The position numbers were made by a program, and so were the translations under genes. The notes under the pieces were generated by a model. That model had not been told where the DNA came from and searched no databases. It was given only the letters and a program-made list of their open reading frames with translations. DNA of 64,000 nt from Zasmidium citrigriseum (lineage: Eukaryota > Ascomycota > Dothideomycetes > Mycosphaerellales > Mycosphaerellaceae), in the NCBI GenBank assembly GCA_002786025.1, contig NHNW01000012.1, positions 372,001 to 436,000 of the forward strand, given 5' to 3'. This document shows, piece after piece, positions 18,896 to 29,942 of the stretch. Within the stretch, counting starts at the first letter, position 1; the number at the start of each line of letters is the position of its first letter.

Positions 18896-19203
18896 TGGAC
18901 GCATCAAGTTGATACCGCATGGGAATGAAGACTTTGCCAACGTGTTCGCGCTGGATCTTACTTCTGATAGAGTAGGTTGTAAAGGACATATTCTTACCGT
19001 TTTGAAGATTGCTCACGGCCAGGTTTTGGTTTATCGCAAGAGTTGAGCGTGATGAGACGGTGTATAAACTCCTCGACGAACCTCTCCTGTGTGGAGGGAG
19101 GAAGCCTTGCGAGGACTCCATGTCCATTGTGAATAGCGAGCATCACTTTGTTCTCTTCCGTCGTCCAGGCTGCGTCAAGCGAAGGGCGGGTGGCGTTTGT
19201 CAT
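18896..19203 (-). CDS. Possible small two-exon hypothetical protein
   Basis: Weak call. From ATG 19203 the minus strand encodes about 68 ordered-looking residues (MTNATRPSLDAAWTTEENKV onward, then FVEEFIHRLITLNS) ending at a good 5' splice site, ACG|GTAAGAATATG, near 18998. A possible 48-nt intron ending in ATCCAG would join it to about 28 more codons ending near 18890. The family is unknown; a SANT/Myb-like helix is suggested only by the W-x-x-EEN spacing. Without a transcript I cannot exclude a chance frame. Confidence 0.25.
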
Positions 19204-19696
19204 CCACGTGAGATTCTATCTCACACGTCGCCGGGAGCATTTGCCTGCTGAGAGGACCTTGCAGGAGATGGAGTGAGGTTGACAGATCCCTGGGCCTGGG
19301 GATGAAGGTTCGAGCCACGATAGATGCGCCGAGTAAACTCCATAGATTAGGTGATGCCACCGAGACACGAGAGAGATACGAATCCGAGTCCGCTGATGAT
19401 GTTGTCGCTTCAGTCGCCGAATGGTATGGCAACCATGCCTTGAAGCTCCCGACCACCAATCCCAGCCCTTCCCATCGACCAGGCTCTTCGGCTTTCGCAA
19501 CCATGGTGGGCTGACCAGAGGTGCATGATCGAGCACGCGACCCTCCGCTGAAGATTTGTCGTGCGGCGCCGTGATATCCAGAAAGCACAAGCGAGCGGCC
19601 AACGAGAAGGAGTCGAGATCGCAACTGGGCTGAACCCGCGGGTAGGCGCTAATGAACAAGCAGTTAGAGCTCAGTGCCATGCTTTCGCCAATGGAG

Positions 19697-19859
19697 CTTA
19701 TCGCCAATCAATTTCCAGACGGCGGCCACGCGAGGAGCCGCTAATGTGCTTCTTTGATCTTGTCGCCGTCGTCGACTGCTCGAGGCTGGTGGTGATGAAG
19801 GGTCTGCTGCATGCAACGCGAAGAACATGTACCCGGCGCCCGGCGCGCTCATACTTATC
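19697..19859 (-). promoter_or_regulatory. Two GATAAG motifs upstream of the permease
   Basis: GATAAG occurs on the minus strand at 19697-19702 and, as AGATAAG, at 19854-19860, about 460-625 bp upstream of the permease ATG. CCAAT elements lie beside the first. HGATAR is the site of the AreA/NIT2 nitrogen regulators, which control many amino-acid permeases in filamentous fungi. Such short motifs also occur by chance, so this is a suggestion. Confidence 0.3.
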
Positions 19860-20321
19860 TGGTGGCAATACGTAAAGCATTCTCTTTCCCCCTCTTCTTT
19901 CACCATTTCCCTTCTATCAGCATTCACGGGCTGACGGTTGTCGCTTCCAGTTGTGAATCCAGCGTCCAGCAGCAGCGTTGCGCGGCATCGGTCCTTCCCT
20001 ATCGTGCCTGCAGGGTTCTTCGCTGCATCACTTCAGATACTCCTTCCAGAAACATTCTACCTCACCCATCGACATACCTATTCCCCCGACCTTCGTGCTC
20101 CCACGGCCGTGAGATCCCAGCTGTCGTGCACCATAAGCCGCAGCGCCTCTGACGACCAGGCCCGGGGAGAGTGCCCAACGCGACATCTGCGGTCGAAAAG
20201 CCAGGAGCAAGCCCCGAGCGACAAATCCCAAAGCAACCTCACAGACACCCAAAACGACCCCTCACTACCCTCAAGGATCCAGTTCTTCTCTAACCCATTT
20301 TCGCGCCCAAAAGCAACAGCC

Positions 20322-22147
20322 ATGACATCCTACCATGAGGACGGCCACCGTCGCAAGTCCAGCATAGTAGAGATACACGGTCCGGATGGCGTTCGAACAG
20401 TCCACATGGACGACCTCAACGAAGCCGATCGAGCATTGGCCGCCGAGTTTGGATACAAGCCTGTGTTCAAACGTGAGTTCGGATACCTGTCGACGTTTTC
20501 CTTCGCCGTGAGCATCAGTGGCCTTTTCTCGACTATAGCGACAACCTTCGTGTACCCACTCGAAGCTGGAGGCTCTGCGTCTGCTGTATGGTGTTGGTTG
20601 ATCTCAGGAGCAGGGTGCATGTGCATCGCGGCATGTTCCTCCCACGCTGCTTAGTGAAGTTGTTGCTGATTGAGATCCAGTGCGCCGTGTCTGAGCTTGT
20701 CTCTGCGTATCCAACCTGCGGAGGCCTCTACTATACCATCTCCCGACTCATCCCTGAGAAATGGGTTGCACCGGTCTCTTGGGTCGTTGGCTGGTTAAAT
20801 GTCCTTGGCCAGATTGCAGGAATCGCATCCTCGGAATGGGGTGCGGCCGCTCTCTTGCTTGCCGCAATATCAATTGCAACCGATGGCGCCTATACCCCAA
20901 CGACGGGACAGAACGTCGGCGTAATGGCTGGTCTCACAGTCATAACGGGCCTCCTCAACTCACTTTCGACCTACTGGATGGAGAAGATGACCAAGTCCTA
21001 CGTTATTTTCCACGTGATGGTCCTCGTCTCTTGCGCTGTTGCTCTGCTGGCTATGGCTCAGCCCAGCAATGGAACTCCAAAGCACACTGCCAAGTATGTC
21101 TTCACCGATATCCACAACGTTTCAGGATGGACTCCCGATGGCTGGTCGTTCCTGTTCGGCTTCCTGAGTGTGTCCTGGACTATGACCGACTACGACGCCA
21201 CGGCGCACATCACCGAGGAGATCCAAAACCCCGAGATCAAGGCGCCATGGGCTATCTCTATGGCCATGCTCTTCACATACGTGGCCGGCTTCCTCTTCAA
21301 TATCGTCCTCTGCTTCGTCATGGGCGATCCCGATGAGATCCTCGCATCACCTATTGCACAGCCGGTGGCCCAGATCTTTTACAACGTCCTCGGAAAGGCT
21401 GGTGGCATCGTCTTCACTCTCTGCGCTTTCGTCATCCTGAAGTTCGTGACCTTTACGGCCATGCAGTCACTCGCCCGTACAGTTTTCGCTTTCTCCCGCG
21501 ACCGACTTCTCCCATTCTCCTCCCTCTGGACCAAGATCCTGCCCGCGACCGGAACGCCCATCCTCGCCGTCTGGATTTCCGTCTTCTGGTGCATCGCCAT
21601 CAACCTGATCGGTTTGGGATCGTACGCAGCCATCCTTGGCGTGTTCAACGTAACCGCCATTGCATTGGACTGGTCCTACTGCATTCCTGTAAGTGATCCA
21701 AAGGACAGAAGACGTCTTGCCAGATGTGTGAGACATTCGCTGACCTTCCACCTCTTCCCCAGATTTTTTGCCGCCTGGTCTTTGGCAAGTTCGAACCAGG
21801 ACCATGGAATCTCGGTCCAGTCTTTGGACCGCTCGTGAGCGCCTGGGCATGCATTTGGACGTTGTTCGTGTCCATCATTTTCCTCCTGCCGACGATTCGT
21901 CCAGTCACTGCGTCAAACGTAGGTAACCAGGAAAGAACTCGATGGGGAAAATCGCTGACCTTCTTCGCAGATGAACTATGCCATTGCATATCTCGGTGGA
22001 ATCCTCATCTTCGCGGCGATTTACTGGTATGTCCAGGGACGAAAGTTCTATACCGGTCCAATTGTCGAAGCGGACGTCCACGAGGAAGGCCCCAGCAGCG
22101 ACGAGGAAGGTCGCGGAATGAAGTCTCGCGGAGACATTGGCGTGTAA
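20322..22147 (+). CDS. Amino-acid/GABA permease (APC superfamily)
   Basis: Four exons, 20322-20630, 20681-21688, 21763-21918 and 21971-22147, give 549 residues with about 12 membrane segments. The start MTSYHEDGHRRKSSIVEIHG is a hydrophilic cytosolic N-terminus. Diagnostic blocks: EFGYLSTFSFAVSISGLFST, VSELVSAYPTCGGLYYTISR, WTMTDYDATAHITEEIQNPE and LARTVFAFSRDRLLPFSS. These are typical of the fungal GABA/choline permease group (yeast Uga4/Hnm1 relatives). Introns 2 and 3 are GT-AG (74 and 52 nt). Intron 1 (50 nt) has GC at its 5' end; it is the only joint that keeps the conserved GAGCMCIA-CAVSEL region in frame. The substrate is not certain. Confidence 0.9.
20631..20680 (+). other. GC-AG intron in the permease gene
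   Basis: A 50-nt intron beginning GCATGTTCC and ending GATCCAG, with a GCTGATT branch-point-like sequence about 20 nt from the end. Reading through gives a stop at 20652. I tried the GT positions near the joint in all three phases and found no AG that restores the frame into VSELVSAYPTCGG without deleting conserved residues. Confidence 0.75.
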
Positions 22148-22794
22148 CTCAATCAGCTCGGACACAGATGATCAGTAGCTCTCGAATAGCAATATCGACA
22201 GTATACAAAGTACAAACAAGTTCAAGACAGTGAAGAAGAAAGGAGGTGAAGTCACAATAAACTCACAATCTTTGGAAGTGCTCCACTTCACCAAGGCCCT
22301 AACCCACACTTGTTAATAATAAGATCCCGCCATCCTTTTCGTTTCGTAAACCCTGCCTGATTGAGATCTAGTCGATGGGTTTGTCAAACGCGGATGCGTT
22401 TCGGCGGCTGCGTTCGTAGAAGGAAGATGCGTCGTAAAAGATTTCCGCTGTTGGACATGGTGCATGTGTTGCGCTTGGCGTTGGAAGCGTTGGCGACACG
22501 TCGGGTATACATTGGACTCACGTGAAGTTGGGGTACAAGGAAAGGTGACATGATGGGTTGTTGAAAAAGCCGAAATCTGGTGTATATGCTGTTTGTCCCT
22601 TTCATCCCGATGCTGTGTCCTGTTGGTCCTTTTATCGCCGCTGGCTTTGGCGTATTAGCCTATGTGCCTTCTTATGCTATCTATCTACAACGGAATTATC
22701 GATGATGGCCGCCATGCTTCTTGGAAACAAGAACTTAGGAGTGGTGATACAAAGCCGAGATGATCCAGTCCAAAGTCGACTGTAGGAGAAGAGG
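22148..22794. other. Convergent 3' region
   Basis: About 647 bp between the permease stop (plus) and the SprT-like gene stop (minus). It should hold both 3'UTRs. Nothing recognisable was found. Confidence 0.45.
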
Positions 22795-24950
22795 TCAGAG
22801 CGTTAGATGGTCGAAGACTGGCGTGACCCTTGGGATGCCACCGAGGAGCTGTGCATTCGTCAGTATCGAAGCCAATGGTGCGGAGAGTGATTCCTTACAT
22901 CGCTACCGAGCACATCCACAGACGCCCGTCTAAGAGGAGGAAGCCCGAGCAATCCGTTCCCTCGTCCGAGACCGCCAAGTCCCATGCCCATTCCAGGAAG
23001 AACAGCGAGGTCATCGACGAGACAATCGTCAATCGTATCCGTGATACGCTCAGTCAATCCAGTCGACAGAGGAGAGCCTAAGAGTCGTCCTCCGCCCATG
23101 CCAAGACCAGATCCCAAACCACCACTCATCAAAGGCAAGGTAGTCAACGAATCCGTAGACATCGAAGCCACGCCACCGCCGAGCGCGTACGAAGACGATC
23201 CCCACAGTGAATCCGACGACTGTCCAGAGATGATCTTGTTGACCGCGATCTGGACATCCTCTCGGAAAGATCTCGACTTGCCATAGAGCTCCTGAAATCC
23301 GTCACTGTGTAACTGGATGATCTTGACGAGGTTGCTGATGCCGATGCCGTTCTTGCACCACATGGATCCCAGAGGGTAGCATTCCAGCTTATGCTCGTCA
23401 GTCCGGGCGAGGAAGCGACGAGACCATGTATGGAGGTCTGAATGGATAGGACCTCCTTCAGTCTCACCCTTGCTGTCGAGATAGATCAATCGCAGCGCGG
23501 TGATGGGTTCGTCATCGGTCATTTCTAATTCGTAAAGGCGAAGTAAGGCATACTTCTGCAGCTCGTCAAACTTCAACTTCTCAGCCATTTTGAAGACAGT
23601 GAGATGCATGGTGATGCTTGGCTTGTCGATTCCAGACCGGACATGAGCGCCACGAAGACCTCCAACAAGGACAGGCGCCAGCTGTCGACGACCGATACTT
23701 CGAGTCCTCGCCAGCTCTTCTTCGCCTTCCTCACGACCGTATGCCTTTCGATTGAAGAAGTCGTAGATGCATTTGAAGATATGCTCTTCACAGTCAGGAA
23801 TAGTCAGTTCGAATTTTGCGTCCTTCTCGATGGTCTCTTTCTGGGTTTTGAAGGCTAGAGCTTTGTCGCGGTTCGCCATAATGCGCTTCTTATCCCAAAT
23901 CAGCTCAATGTACGTAGCAGACGGCGCTGTGATGAAGCGGCGGTCGTGCTCGACGAGTTTGTGCTTCTCATTGAAGTCCCAGATCTTTTCGCCTTTGGAT
24001 TCCATGTCCGCGTCCAGGGCTCGGGCGTATACCTGGACTTGCCAGTTCCGGATCTCGGCGAACGTTACGTGCCGGTTTTCGTGCAGGCAGTGGGTTTGGT
24101 TGTCTGCTGGTGCAGGACCGACTCCGTGAGTCAGAATGTATGGCTGGAAGGCGTAGCTGTCGCCACCTCGCACCATATCCGAAACGTATGGCCAGGCGCT
24201 GTCCGCGGTATGTTGGAATGTATCGAGATACCTCCGCCTGCCTGCGTGGAAGATCAGTCTCAAAGGTCCCTCCACGCAATGCTTGCAAATGTCTTTGATG
24301 GTCAAAAGAACGACACCGAAATGCACTCCATCCATGAGCCGACCGTCTTGCTTATCGCCTGGTTTCTGGACCCCACAACACACCAGAAAGAAGGCGTGGA
24401 TCATTTGGTGGATGAGTGCTTCCAGTAAGTCATCGATGTCGGTATCGCAGTCCTCAAACATTGTGTTGTTAAGCTCGATTGTGATGCGAGGAGCGCCGGC
24501 GACATTCGGACCCGAGGTGGTACCAGTGTTGCAAGTCGCCTGTGGTTTCCATCGTAGAAAGACCATCGTTCTGAGTTTGCTCCCAAAGAGAGCGCTGTCC
24601 AGGTGGTCGAATATCATGAATGGCGTGTCTGGCCCGACTTCAGGGAATGTGTCTCTGATGGTATCGATGGCATCAGTGACTTCCGGCTGACGGCCGACGA
24701 GATGCCTGTAGCACCAAGCAGTGGCGTAGTCAAGGGACCAGCCCAGATCTCCGAGTTGTTCGAGCTTCTTGTCATGTAGAGCGGTATAGCTTTTCTCTGT
24801 GCTCCATTCATCGCCGTAACGCCCTCCATGGTAGAAGTTGTGGCGCCAATCTCCGTAAGTCCTGAATAGCGTTGGGCTGCATGTCGATGGAACGACTGGG
24901 AGGTGCGGGCTGAAGGGGATGAGAGGCGCGCTATAGCTCCGCCAAGCCAT
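22795..24950 (-). CDS. SprT-like (degenerate) plus BTB-like domain protein
   Basis: Two exons, 24950-22899 and 22848-22795 (50-nt intron, GTAAGG...GCACAG, ACTGACG branch point), give 701 residues starting MAWRSYSAPLIPFSPHLPVV. Residues about 105-240 resemble a SprT-like zinc metalloprotease: FDHLDSALFG, ITIELNNTMF, ALIHQMIHAFFLVCCG and DGVHFGVVLLTI. The zinc-ligand pattern is His181, His185 and His210, but the catalytic Glu of HExxH is Gln182. Residues about 340-510 look like a fungal BTB/POZ-type module, including the SITMHLTVFKMAEKLKFDEL block. The C-terminal 130 residues are Gly/Leu/Ser-rich. The protein may bind rather than cut its target; this is inference. Confidence 0.7.
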
Positions 24951-25882
24951 ATAGGAGGAGCAGAGCAAAGATTTCGAACAAGCGCACCAGGAGGATTGGA
25001 AACCTCAACAGTAACAGCAGTATCGATGCAAGGAGCTCAAAGCGGATGAGCAGCGTCAACGCGGAGCCGCAAAGGGGCATTAGAACCATGTTTGCGGTGA
25101 GTCCATGGATTGCGGTGAGCGGGCAAGCATTCTCGACGACTGCATGACTGTCCACGGCTTTTGCTTCTTCGAGGGTGATGTCCGATCGAGTTCACACCCG
25201 CTAAGGCGATGCAGCCTGCCGTGCAGTCGACGCAAGAGTGATTAAAGATCTGTCGTCGGTATTATCCAGCCAGCCAGCCAAGGGAAAGAACCAGCCAAAG
25301 CCGTCTTCACCCTTCGACTACAGGGGCACATTTTTCGGATGTCTCCTGCCAATCGTTCGCAATAGAGCTCGTCGAAATGACGGCCTGCCAACCATTGCTT
25401 GCGACGTGGCGAACAGTAGTCCAGTGTGACGAAGAAATTGCCATGACTATTGTCGGTGAAAGCGCACGGTCTGCAATGATACCAAGTCTTCAAAATCGGA
25501 AAATGTCGTTGGGTCGTCGTGCCGTGTATGGTCACATGCCGCCTTTCAACGATAAAACGCTGAGCCGACTCCCTAGACCATGTGCTACCGTCATGTAGCA
25601 AACAGCAACAAACAAGGTAGTGCGTTGATTCACCGCCGAAACGATAGCGAGTTGTAGAGCCTTAGAGAAGGTAGCTTATTGGGTGCCGGTCAATGGTCGT
25701 GTGACCTGCGTAGTCAACATCGAATTGCATTCTCTCGACAACTACATACCGCCATTTCAAGAGTTCAAACAAGGGAATCCCGCCGATTGCAATTACACTC
25801 ATTTCCGCGTCTTCAGCATTTTGTCCAATCATCGTATGTCCAAGCTGACAGGTCGATATCATGTCAGACAGCCTTGCATCAT
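24951..25882. other. Intergenic region upstream of the SprT-like gene
   Basis: About 930 bp between the SprT-like start and the PMP22-like stop, both on the minus strand. Open frames (a hydrophobic one at 24931-25155 and a 119-codon one at 25242-25601) have no recognised domain and do not begin at convincing ATGs. No RNA gene noticed. Confidence 0.4.
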
Positions 25883-26756
25883 CTAGTAGCCTCCTTGTCC
25901 AGGTCGTCGGTCGTAATCGCTTCTTCCATCCGTTGTCCTGCTGTCCTGGTATTTCCGGCGCAGCGCTTGCAGCCTCTTCTTCTTGGTATGCGCGTTGATG
26001 TAGGTGCCAATGACGAACCCGACGAAGTTGAAGAACGGTACCCAGACCTCGTTGGGCAGGAAGGCCTGAGCGAAGGCGAGGGCGATTGGCGAGGTGATCC
26101 ATGAGACCTTCATCACTGGCATGAAACCCGCGCGGACAGTCGCTCGAATTTGGTGGAACGTCCTGGCGCCAGCAATGACGGCCATTGAGGTGAGGTAGAC
26201 GGCGTTCTGGATGGGGGAGATCTATGAATACGCGATTAGTAAACGGTCCCTCAAATAGTGATGTGAACAGCAGCATACTATCAAGTTGGACACGATGATT
26301 TGCATGATCTTGGCCTTCAGACTCGTGCGTCCTGCAAAGAGCTTTTGGAGGATCGAGATCATGACATGTCCCAGAGGGGCGCTGATGAAGGCGCCATAGA
26401 TGGCCATCTTCGGTACGCGACTGGTGAAGTAGTGGCCATGTTTGCTGCGGTCCTTTGCAATCCACGAAGCGAGGAACTCTTGCAGACCAGCGAGAGTGCC
26501 AGATGTGATCATCTTGGTGCGGAGAGGATCCTCCTGGAGTTGCTTGAGATACCACTATAACATTCACCATTAGGACTGCCCTTCTGCCGCGATATGCCGA
26601 CTTCTAGCTTACGGCAAGATATCCATTGGGACCGGCGCCCTTGGTCAGAGCATTGCCAATCTCGTGTGCTAGATCCTCCTTTCCTGCTGGCGGTGCTCCT
26701 CGACCGCCGCCCGTCGTGCGGACGGTCTCCTTTTGCTCGAACTTAACTTGCGACAT
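25883..26756 (-). CDS. Peroxisomal membrane protein of the PMP22/Mpv17 family
   Basis: Three exons, 26756-26613, 26554-26279 and 26221-25883 (introns 58 and 57 nt), give 252 residues. The N-terminus MSQVKFEQKETVRTTGGGRG is polar. The family order is visible: WYLKQLQEDPLRTKMITSG (the LxxxPxxTK-type start), VPKMAIYGAFISAPLGHVMI with the GxxxxGPxxH-like segment, and the C-terminal signature WVPFFNFVGFVIGTYINAHT. Four membrane segments are predicted. PMP22 relatives sit in the peroxisomal membrane and Mpv17/Sym1 in the mitochondrial inner membrane; the polar N-terminus without a presequence favours a peroxisomal or vacuolar member, as inference. Confidence 0.88.
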
Positions 26757-27777
26757 GGTTGTTGACGGGTGGAGGGCGCTCACGCGACTGCGCGTGTCGG
26801 TCGGAGAGATAAGGCGGTGGAGTGCCCCAAACACGTTCGATCGGTAGCGAGATTAGTTCTGGGGTCGCGATCCGGACAGAGGGAGGAGGAAGAGTCGCAG
26901 GGTGAGGTTGAGTGTGGAGAGGTGAGCGATTGTGGAGGTCGGCGCCATAGCAACAGGGAAGGAACAACGCGCCAACGTGCGCTGGCAGGGCAAGGACGCG
27001 GGCAGCTCCGACTTGCGGCGGCAGCGGCGATGGCTGGGTGGTCGGCGTCTGCTCCTGCCGCGACATTGACTTTATTCTCCGACCTCACCTGCTTCTCACC
27101 CACGCCTGGCAGCGACGACGGCCGCCTCGAAGACTGCTGAGACCTTCGGCCGATCGAGAGTGGCATGAGGCCGCCGATGGAGAGCTCTCACTCGCTTCTC
27201 GATGCATCACACCCACAGCCGAGACGGCAGACCGCAGCTTTGGGTCCTCCTCTCTCTGGCCATTATCGCCGCTGAAATGTCTGCGAACGAGCGCCGGTTT
27301 GGAAACGAGAGCAGGCAGGATGCGGTTGTTCGGCAGGCGTGACTTCGAATGAGTCTGCGAACAAAGGCTGTCAAAAATCCATGGATATTGCGAAGTGGTT
27401 GCCACGTGCGTTTGAGGAATGATGAGATCAGCGGTCGCACAAGGCCACCTTGGGTCCTGGGAGGTAGGCAAATGTAGGTGCGAGAAATTCTGAAGTGCTT
27501 GTATCAACATCTGTCCCAAGAAAGATTGCGCTTTCCATTATGGACTGAGTGGCCTCCAATGAGGCAGGAACGGCCATTGCCCCCTTCTTGCTCTGGCAAA
27601 CACCGCTGTTTCCTCTTTCACCCTTCTAAGACACACATTGGAGTCCGCAATCTGTACCACCCCTCTCAATGCAATAAAAGCCTCCGGCGAGTGAATGTGC
27701 CAGTCCGCTGCCTTCGCTGCTCATTCATTAATTCACAACACCTCCCCACCTCAAACAGCGCGCTGCCAGCTTCCGCC
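26757..27777. promoter_or_regulatory. Divergent promoter region
   Basis: About 1.02 kb between the PMP22-like gene (minus) and the Cys-motif gene (plus). The part near 26780-27240 is GC-rich and carries several overlapping frames on both strands with no recognisable domain, typical of chance frames in GC-rich DNA. The 27560-27770 portion is pyrimidine-rich and is the likely leader of the plus-strand gene. Confidence 0.4.
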
Positions 27778-29439
27778 ATGGCTTTGCTTCCCGCCTCCAT
27801 CCAGCAGCACTTCGCCGCCGCGCCCAACCCTCGAGCTTCCACCAGCGACCCATTCTTGCAGTCAACTCCACGACACTCGGCTGGCCTTGCATCTTTGATG
27901 TCCGCAATCCAACAGGTATATACTCTCTACTTTGGCACATCGAGCTCCTCCATCACCGCGTTCGCGAATTCTCCTCATGAATTCAGACGCCTCTGAAGCT
28001 TTGTCGTTGATTATCTTTCTAACCACGAGCAGGTCGTACCTGCAGCCACCACAACCGCCATCCCACAATCCAAGACGACTAAGCAAGCTATGTCGCGGCG
28101 ACCGCAGTGCACCCACATCACCATGAATCGAATCCATGGCGATGTCACATGCTCCATGTGTGGTCGCATTCCAGAGGTCAAATGGGTCTATGCCTGCCAA
28201 CAGGACAATCTGCCAGGCCAGTACGACCCGCTTCCGGATGTCGATGCAGTCCCTGTGACTGTACCCGACGACAGCGACTACTTTGAAACTGCTGCCCGGG
28301 TGGCCGAGTACCTACAAATGAGCCCAAGCGTCATCAAAGGCATAAGAGCCGGCGACTACGACGTGGACCAAGTCGACAAGCTCATCAGGCAGCGTGAGAA
28401 AGTCATCCGCACCATCAACGAGCAGGAAGCTCGACTGAAAGAGGGACCGGCGTCCGAGATAGTCATCTCTCCTACGCATAGCATCATCGCCTCAGTCGGG
28501 TCGACCGCTCCGCCGCAGAACTGCAGAAACAGCACCAGCTTGCCGATGAGCCCGGCGGGCACTCCAGCCAACACTCCAGATGCCAGCAATGCGACGACGC
28601 CGGTGAAGCCGGAGCGTCAGCCTTCCTCGAGAGTCAAATACAAGTGCACATTCCAAGTGTGTCACTCTTGTCGGCCATTCTTCCATGAACGCATGTACTC
28701 CAGCTTTGATGCGATCCTGGGAGGTGAGGTCCCAATGGCAACGCCTGAAGAGTGGCAGAATCTACGTGTCGCCAGCTCACGTATCGTTTCCAACATCGGA
28801 AGCAAGGCGGTCCCGCGGCCGTTGCCCAGCATGGCTCGATCACAGCCCAGCATGGACATCGTTACGCAGAGCACCAGCGAGATCGAAGACGACATATCGG
28901 TAGACTGGTCGGACAGCGACAATCCTTCCGAGCGACTTGACAGCTCCGAGCTGTATCCCTGTCCTGGCGCCGGTCAGTGTCCAGTATGGAGTCGCTACTC
29001 GGGATGCGCCTACGACACGGGCTTTGACGATGGCAGAAGAGCAGTGAATCACGGCTTCTTCAGAGAGATGGACATCGATCGTCTCACCCCAGAGAACTCC
29101 CATAGCCAGCTGCGTCACATGGCAGGCAGCGTAACGAACACACCAATCGGCACTTCGTCGACTGCGTCGTCGCTGAGCTTACCCACACCAACGAGCTCAG
29201 CACTCGCGCCGCTTCTGCCCACCGATGAGAGCTTTGGCGTGGCACTTCAGAAGCAATTGGGAAGTTCGGGCAAGGCGAAGTCGGTCTGTGGTGAGTTCGA
29301 TGCGTATGATCGCAAAGTCGGCCTACGCGGCAAGGACAGCAGCAGCAGTCTGGGTAGCGAAGTGGAAGTTGAAGGTGGCGTTGCGCTGACAGAAGAGGCA
29401 GTTGAGTCTCGCACGCCCGACATCATCACTTCGCAGTAG
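27778..29439 (+). CDS. Conserved fungal protein with a Cys motif, function unknown
   Basis: Two exons, 27778-27915 and 28033-29439 (117-nt intron, GTATAT...GAGCAG), give 514 residues; the start is MALLPASIQQHFAAAPNPRA. The second exon alone is a long frame, and the first exon joins in phase with good splice sites. Near residues 72-101 is a patterned Cys block, CTHITMNRIHGDVTCSMCGR ending VYACQQD (Cys72, 86, 89 and 101), which could bind zinc. A second Cys group follows (CTFQVCHSC), and a third (YPCPGAGQCPVW). Between them and after, the protein is Ser/Pro/Thr-rich. I believe related proteins are widespread in filamentous fungi but know of no assigned function. Confidence 0.7.
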
Positions 29440-29942
29440 TCCGTGGAGCACTTGAACTCGAGCACCGAGAAAGAGAAGACAGATGGACGCGGCGGCTCAA
29501 TATGGCTTTAGACAAGCATCATTCATGCTGCAGGAGATGAGATTGATCGATTAAAGCAAGCGTTTGGGACGTGCAATGATGGGAGGCATATCGCTTCACA
29601 GCAGCTGGTTCTGGGTTTGCGATAGAATGGCGAGGTGGCATGAGTCTTCGAAGGCGGTAATACTGTAGATGCCTGAAACGAGACCTGGCCTTTCGAATTC
29701 ACGCACGATGAGAATGAAATTTGATGGCTGAGTCAAAGTCAACTCGACTTGAATTCTCTTCCAGCTCCTCACTACCGAACAACATGTTCAGTAAGGATCG
29801 CAAGGTACATATATATCCCGATTTAAAAGAAAACGCCATCTGCTCATCCATAGCAGAGATGGAGGTCCCGTACCCGAACGCGATGCGATGGATTCTCTGC
29901 CACTATACTCGAAGGCGGCGGCAGCGAAGACGCTGCAAGCGC
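29440..29942. other. Convergent 3' region
   Basis: About 500 bp between facing stop codons. No gene supported. Confidence 0.45.

Larger units (their letters stand above)
18658..20321. other. Upstream region between TauD-like gene and permease
   Basis: About 1.66 kb. It holds one possible small gene (around 18900-19203, listed separately), GATA-type sites, and the permease leader. Open frames on the minus strand at 19175-19707 have no recognised domain. The frame upstream of the permease ATG stays open from about 19938 without an ATG. Confidence 0.4.

Noticed and set aside
19175..19707. Overlapping minus-strand frames of about 150-163 codons
   Set aside because: They are in two frames over the same DNA, lack a known domain, and show no coding-like order.
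19938..20321. In-frame open extension upstream of the permease ATG
   Set aside because: It contains no ATG and its Ser/Pro/Arg composition differs from the permease; the hydrophilic MTSYHEDG start fits the family.
24931..25155. Small hydrophobic minus-strand frame upstream of the SprT-like gene
   Set aside because: It is mostly Leu from a CTC/CAG-type repeat composition and overlaps the SprT-like start; no good start context or homolog.
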